Shown piece by piece: positions 60,186-64,000 of a stretch of DNA of 64,000 bases. A model generated the notes under the pieces. It was not told where the DNA came from. It was given only the letters and a program-made list of their open reading frames with translations, and searched no databases. The translations under genes were made by a program, and so were the position numbers. The stretch is taken from the NCBI RefSeq assembly GCF_947499705.1, contig NZ_CANMPJ010000002.1, positions 1-64,000 of the forward strand, read 5' to 3'. Each line of letters begins with the position of its first letter. Positions within the stretch are counted from its first letter, which is position 1. The DNA is from an uncultured Erythrobacter sp. (GTDB lineage Bacteria > Pseudomonadota > Alphaproteobacteria > Sphingomonadales > Sphingomonadaceae).

Positions 60186-60817
60186 CCGTCCATCGATTTG
60201 AGCGGCACGCCCATCCGGATCAGCCGTCCGCGAATCCGATTTATCAGTTTGCCGCGCTGCTTTTGCGAATTGGTGTGGACAAACTGGCCGGTCGGAATGT
60301 CATCCCGGCTTAAGAATGCGCCGAGCTCATCCCAGCCATGGCCGCGCTCCAGCCAGAATTCCAGCAAGTCATCGGGGCGGTCCGCAAAGTAAGCGCGGAC
60401 CGCCTCGTTATGCGCGTCATAGACCTCGCGATAGCGCGCCTCATGACCGACCGGTGCGGGCGCGTCATCGCCGTAGGTCAGCTGCTGGATATGGTAGGGG
60501 TTAGGTCCGAAGTGATTGGCGATCGAACGATACCAGCGATCGGTCTCACGAATGGTGAGTATGAACTTCGAGCCGGGAAAAGCCTGATCCAGCTCGCGGA
60601 ACATCAGCGGCCACGGCATGTCTTCGACCGCATCGTATTCCTTGGCAATTTCCAGCCCGCGCTCAACGAATGTGGCGCGTAGTTCCTCAAGCGGCACATC
60701 GCGGCCAAACACGCCGCACACCCGGTATCCGATCTTCGCCAGCGCATCGCGCAGCGAAGACGTCCCGGTTTTCTGAAATCCGATGCAAAAGACTTTTCCC
60801 GAATGGGGTTCCGACAT
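60182..60817 (-). CDS. Sulfotransferase family protein
   Basis: A 211-residue PAPS-dependent sulfotransferase. The 5'-phosphosulfate loop is GFQKTGTSSLRDAL (13-26), and the 3'-phosphate-binding strand is SKFILTIRETDRWYRS. The fold matches prokaryotic enzymes that sulfate lipids or glycans. In this locus the likely acceptor is a sugar of the polymer or its lipid-linked precursor. No membrane anchor is visible, so it acts in the cytosol. Its end overlaps the convergent spike gene by four bases. Confidence 0.9.
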   Translation of the reverse strand: MSEPHSGKVFCIGFQKTGTSSLRDALAKIGYRVCGVFGRDVPLEELRATFVERGLEIAKEYDAVEDMPWPLMFRELDQAFPGSKFILTIRETDRWYRSIANHFGPNPYHIQQLTYGDDAPAPVGHEARYREVYDAHNEAVRAYFADRPDDLLEFWLERGHGWDELGAFLSRDDIPTGQFVHTNSQKQRGKLINRIRGRLIRMGVPLKSMDG

Positions 60818-60946
60818 CGCTGGGCCTTACGCGTTTGTTCGTATTTGTCCTCCACCTACAACAGTGAGCGCCCTTGCCAAGCCGCAGGCGGCTCGCATAC
60901 GCCCATACCGGGCCTCAACCTTGTGGACAGTGGAACCAAACGCGGC

Positions 60947-62236
60947 ATGCCGAACCCGATTTCGCAAAGGCTTGGCCGTATTCCTTTGAAAGGGCTGCGC
61001 TTCGAACTGCTGCTGGGGCTGACGATGCGCGCCGCCGGAGCTGTATCAGCCTTCGCGATGACATGGGTGATCGCGCGGATGTTTGGCGCGGAGACCTTCG
61101 GGCACTTCCAATTGGCACTGGCGACGGTGACAATTCTTGCTCTGATTGCGACACAAGGGCTCGACCGGTTGATCGTGCGCAGTGCCAGTGCCGCCTTTGC
61201 GAAAGACCGGCCCGGTGCCGCGCTCAATTTCTTCGCTAAGGCACGCAGTCGGCAATTGCTGGTGAGTGTGCCGTTGGCGATAGTGGCTTGGCTGGTTGCC
61301 GAACCGATCGCGGTTCACGTGCTGGAAGAGCCTGAAGTTGCATGGCACCTTCGTCTTCTGGCTCCCACAATTATCGCCCTCCCTTTGATCCGCGCGTGCA
61401 GTTCCCTGCTCCGGGCCAAAGGCAGCGTGCTCGTATCCCAGTCGCTCGATGGTGTCGGCTACACGACCATCGCGATTGTAGCCATCGGAGCGCTTCTGGC
61501 CTCGGGCGTTGCCTTAGCCGACTTAGCTCCTTCAGCGGCGTATCTGATTGGGGTCTCCATTGTAGCTCTAGCCGCTGTTGTTTTGGTGCGACGCGCAATG
61601 CGCGCTGCGGAGCGAGAAACGGGGGACGTTGCGCTCAGCACTGGCCTGTTCATCGCTGCCTTCAGCGTGCTCGTTGCGCTCAGCGATTGGCTTGGACTCT
61701 TTCTGCTCACTGCGTATCGCGACGCTGCCGAGGCAGGGATTTACCGCGTCGGTTTCCAGATTTGCCTGCTCTTCTCGATCGTCAACAGCAGCTTTGCGCT
61801 CATGGCCGGCCCACGCCTCGCGACAGCCTTTGATCAGAGCGATGCGAGCGCCGCCTGGAAGACTGTGCGCACAACCAGCGTAATGGGAATCGGCATAGTC
61901 GCTCCGCTGCTGCTGGCCATCATCTTTGCAGCCGAGCCGATCCTTTCACTCTTCGGTGAGGAATTCACTCAGGGCGCCGACGCACTGCGCATTCTGGCCG
62001 TCGGACAGTTCATCAACGTCGCAGCGGGTCCTGCCGGGGCGGCGCTAACGATGATGAAGCGTGAGCGGGTGGTGCTGATAATCGAGATCGGCACCGTGAT
62101 CATCTGTGTCGGATTGCTGCTTTGGTTGCTGCCAACTTATGGAATGGTGGCCGCAGCGATTGGTTCGGCTGTTGGAGCAATTCTTCGCAATGCCGGAGCG
62201 CTGCTCGTTCTGCGCCGATTACTCGCCGCGCTCTAA
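60947..62236 (+). CDS. Wzx-type oligosaccharide flippase
   Basis: A polytopic MATE/MOP-superfamily membrane protein of about 429 residues with 12 or more spans, moving lipid-linked repeat units across the inner membrane. The N-terminal segment FELLLGLTMRAAGAVSAFAMTWVIARMFGAE-like region (residues ~20-50) and the DRLIVRSASAA loop are typical. The start is uncertain: ATG 60947 gives a good N-terminus just before the first span, and the frame is open to 60803. Its last bases overlap the convergent sulfotransferase by 18 bp. Confidence 0.88.
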   Translation: MPNPISQRLGRIPLKGLRFELLLGLTMRAAGAVSAFAMTWVIARMFGAETFGHFQLALATVTILALIATQGLDRLIVRSASAAFAKDRPGAALNFFAKARSRQLLVSVPLAIVAWLVAEPIAVHVLEEPEVAWHLRLLAPTIIALPLIRACSSLLRAKGSVLVSQSLDGVGYTTIAIVAIGALLASGVALADLAPSAAYLIGVSIVALAAVVLVRRAMRAAERETGDVALSTGLFIAAFSVLVALSDWLGLFLLTAYRDAAEAGIYRVGFQICLLFSIVNSSFALMAGPRLATAFDQSDASAAWKTVRTTSVMGIGIVAPLLLAIIFAAEPILSLFGEEFTQGADALRILAVGQFINVAAGPAGAALTMMKRERVVLIIEIGTVIICVGLLLWLLPTYGMVAAAIGSAVGAILRNAGALLVLRRLLAAL

Positions 62237-62977
62237 CGCCATCCAGGTTTCGACCGCTTCGTAGAACGCAAAATCCTGCGCGTACCAGAGCTTGAGATTG
62301 GCGATCCCTGTCTCGGTCAGCTCAGGGATGCCAGAATAGTCGTTGGCATGCGCGCCCTTGGTATCGCGGCGCGGCTCAGGGGTGAAGTCGAGACCGAGCC
62401 GCTCGATCAGCACCTTGAGATCAGCTTCCAGATGCTCCTGCCGCAGCACCCAGACCGGCGGGCGCACCGTGAAAATATCACCTGCCAGCGCGAACCAATC
62501 GATCTGGTCCTGCGCAGTGTGCCGGATCGATTTCATCGCGGAGGCGGCTTTCAACCCTTGCTCGCCCGGAGCGAACAGAGCCTCGGCCAGATCGGCAGCG
62601 TGTTCAAAATTGGCAAACGCTGTTTCTTCGTGCGGCGTCCAGGCAATATCGTTGAGCGGACGCCCGCGCCGTTTGCGAGAATAGAAGCCGGAGCGAAACC
62701 GCGAGATCGGATCGCGGATCGAAAAGAAGTAGTCCGAAGGCTCAGGCAGATCGGCCAGCGTCACATCGTGCGACTGCGCCTTCATGTGCACGTTGCCGCC
62801 TTGGCGGTTAACTTGCGCCATCATCTGCTTGACCTGCGACCCGGCAGCCTTGCCGATATGTAGGAAGTAAACCACCCGCCGCCGCTGGGTGGAGCGCAGA
62901 ACCCGGCGCAGCGAAACCTCGAACCCGGCTCTGTTGGTGATCCGAGCCAGCTTGTTTGAGAGCTCCGCGAGCCTCAT
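62219..62977 (-). CDS. Second sulfotransferase (sulfotransferase family 2-like)
   Basis: A 252-residue protein. The PAPS loop appears as FLHIGKAAGSQVK (about 38-50), the HIxKxAG form seen in carbohydrate sulfotransferases and heparan-type enzymes. The 3'-phosphate strand is FFSIRDPISRFRSGFYS. The ATG at 62977 overlaps the rmlB stop codon (ATGA), so it is made with RmlB. It likely sulfates another position of the same polymer as the enzyme at 60182. Confidence 0.85.
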   Translation of the reverse strand: MRLAELSNKLARITNRAGFEVSLRRVLRSTQRRRVVYFLHIGKAAGSQVKQMMAQVNRQGGNVHMKAQSHDVTLADLPEPSDYFFSIRDPISRFRSGFYSRKRRGRPLNDIAWTPHEETAFANFEHAADLAEALFAPGEQGLKAASAMKSIRHTAQDQIDWFALAGDIFTVRPPVWVLRQEHLEADLKVLIERLGLDFTPEPRRDTKGAHANDYSGIPELTETGIANLKLWYAQDFAFYEAVETWMALERGE

Positions 62978-64000
62978 GCCGACAACAGCGGCCGCCACCA
63001 GTCTTCGCGGTCTAGATACCAGCGCAAGGTCTGACGCAGCCCTTCGTCGAAGCCCCAATTGGGCGCGTAATCGAGTTCGCCGCGCGCCTTGGTTTCATCG
63101 ATGGCGTAGCGGCGGTCATGGCCGGCGCGGTCGGTGACAAAAGTCTTGAGCGTTTCGCTCTTCTCGCCCTTGGCCGCAGGCGCATCTGGGTAGCGGGCAG
63201 CCAGACCGTCGATCTCTTCGAACGCGCGGTCAGCCTCGCGGCAAATCGCGTCGATCACTTCCATATTTGGAAGTTCCGCGCCGCCGCCAATATTGTATGT
63301 CTCGCCCGGTTTGCCGCGCTCAAGGCACGCTTCGATCCCTCGGCAGTGATCCTCGACATGCAGCCAGTCGCGCACATTCATACCGTCGCCATAAATCGGC
63401 AGTGGCTTGCCCGACAGGGCATTAAGCAGGAACAACGGGATCAGCTTTTCCGGATATTGGTACGGTCCGTAATTGTTCGAACAATTGCTGGTCGTAACCT
63501 CCAGCCCGTATGTGTGGTGATAGGCGCGAACCAGGTGATCCGAGGCGGCCTTTGACGCCGAATAGGGCGAGTTGGGCGCATACGCCGTTGTCTCACTGAA
63601 CGCAGGATCGTCCGCACCGAGTGAACCGAACACCTCATCGGTAGAGATGTGGTGGAACCGGTGATCCTTGCCATCGCCATCGAGCCATACGGCCCGCGCT
63701 GCCTTGAGCAAACTGTTGGTGCCGAGAATGTTGGTATCGATGAAGGCGTCCGGTCCGCTGATCGAGCGGTCGACGTGACTCTCTGCTGCGAAGTGGACGA
63801 TGGTAGAGATGCCGTGCTCGCGCAGGAGCGTCTCAACCAGATCTTGATTGCGAATGTCGCCTTCCACCAGCGTGCAGTTGTCGGCGCCTTCCAGGGTGGA
63901 TTCGTTACCCGCATAGGTCAGTGCATCCAGGACAATCACGGAATCGCCCGGGTGCTGCGCATTCCAGTAATGGACGAAATTGCCGCCGATAAAGCCGGCA
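62974..64000 (-). CDS. rfbB: dTDP-glucose 4,6-dehydratase, cut by the window edge
   Basis: The second enzyme of dTDP-rhamnose and dTDP-deoxysugar synthesis. The gene runs past base 64000: upstream of an in-frame GTG at 63939 the frame continues AGFIGGNFVHYWNAQHPG, the Rossmann start of RmlB, so the GTG is not the true start and only the first few codons are missing. Visible: FAAESHVDRSI, the catalytic Asp-Glu in HISTDEVFGS, YSASKAASDHLV with the YxxxK pair, and NNYGPYQYPEKLIPLF. The missing rmlA, C and D genes may lie beyond the edge. It is followed by the coupled sulfotransferase gene. Confidence 0.95.
   Translation of the reverse strand, partial: AGFIGGNFVHYWNAQHPGDSVIVLDALTYAGNESTLEGADNCTLVEGDIRNQDLVETLLREHGISTIVHFAAESHVDRSISGPDAFIDTNILGTNSLLKAARAVWLDGDGKDHRFHHISTDEVFGSLGADDPAFSETTAYAPNSPYSASKAASDHLVRAYHHTYGLEVTTSNCSNNYGPYQYPEKLIPLFLLNALSGKPLPIYGDGMNVRDWLHVEDHCRGIEACLERGKPGETYNIGGGAELPNMEVIDAICREADRAFEEIDGLAARYPDAPAAKGEKSETLKTFVTDRAGHDRRYAIDETKARGELDYAPNWGFDEGLRQTLRWYLDREDWWRPLLSA

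Overview
The window is a high-GC alphaproteobacterial chromosome segment, most probably from a marine member of the Sphingomonadales (Erythrobacteraceae-like). This rests on the gene order rpmH-rnpA-yidD-yidC-engB, a UPF0262 protein, a CC_3452-type small secreted protein, many GTG/TTG starts with 4-bp overlaps, and polysaccharide sulfotransferases. Genus placement is an inference. I see no tRNA, rRNA, CRISPR array or insertion sequence. About 64 protein genes are supported, including rpmH and rpmJ, which are very short, and one gene cut by the right edge.

Layout. 1-245: a 10-bp tandem repeat, a possible ORF tail and a large inverted repeat. 247-6685: DAACS symporter, dapE, S1/P1 nuclease, GST, a VOC protein and an unusual class-I amidotransferase-like protein. 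6754-10381: the engB-yidC-yidD-rnpA-rpmH block, with a structured repeat between rpmH and rnpA. 10509-19408: secreted proteins, a comM-like gene, a Popeye-like membrane regulator, recQ, an HxlR regulator divergent from a small secreted protein, a second copy of the structured repeat, and a HAD hydrolase. 19516-33476: rpmJ, galE, a lipoprotein/M14 carboxypeptidase pair, cdd with a degenerate GH25, UPF0262, dnaB, a phospholipase-D protein, rpoZ, a ParA-like ATPase, DUF3667, ftsH and a TetR regulator. 33571-37917: an ABC permease/ATPase, HlyD adaptor and NodT outer-membrane factor, forming a complete export pump behind a palindromic operator. 37914-43226: a DUF3604 / parvulin / HupE-UreJ cassette, then MaoC and CaiB/BaiF genes.

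43422-64000 is a large capsule/exopolysaccharide locus of Wzx/Wzy type: PssD/PssE-like glycosyltransferase halves, two Gfo/Idh/MocA dehydrogenases, WecC and WecB, a Wza-like export lipoprotein, a Wzc-like tyrosine autokinase, two GT2 enzymes, a Wzy-like polymerase, a hexapeptide acetyltransferase, two sulfotransferases, a Wzx flippase and RmlB (running off the edge). The likely product is a sulfated, partly acetylated polymer containing N-acetylmannosaminuronate-type and dTDP-derived sugars.

Two observations stand out. First, inside the polysaccharide locus, behind its own AT-rich promoter, sit a small RCAP_Rcc01079-type spike base protein and a 917-residue beta-helix/jelly-roll protein. This looks like a gene-transfer-agent or phage receptor-binding spike encoded next to the enzymes that would build its polysaccharide receptor. 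Second, an approximately 290-bp element occurs twice (9944-10237 and, inverted, 18520-18807). It has eight aligned stem-loop regions; several stems change sequence between copies while keeping their pairing, and two GGAT loops are invariant. That is the signature of a selected DNA/RNA structure.
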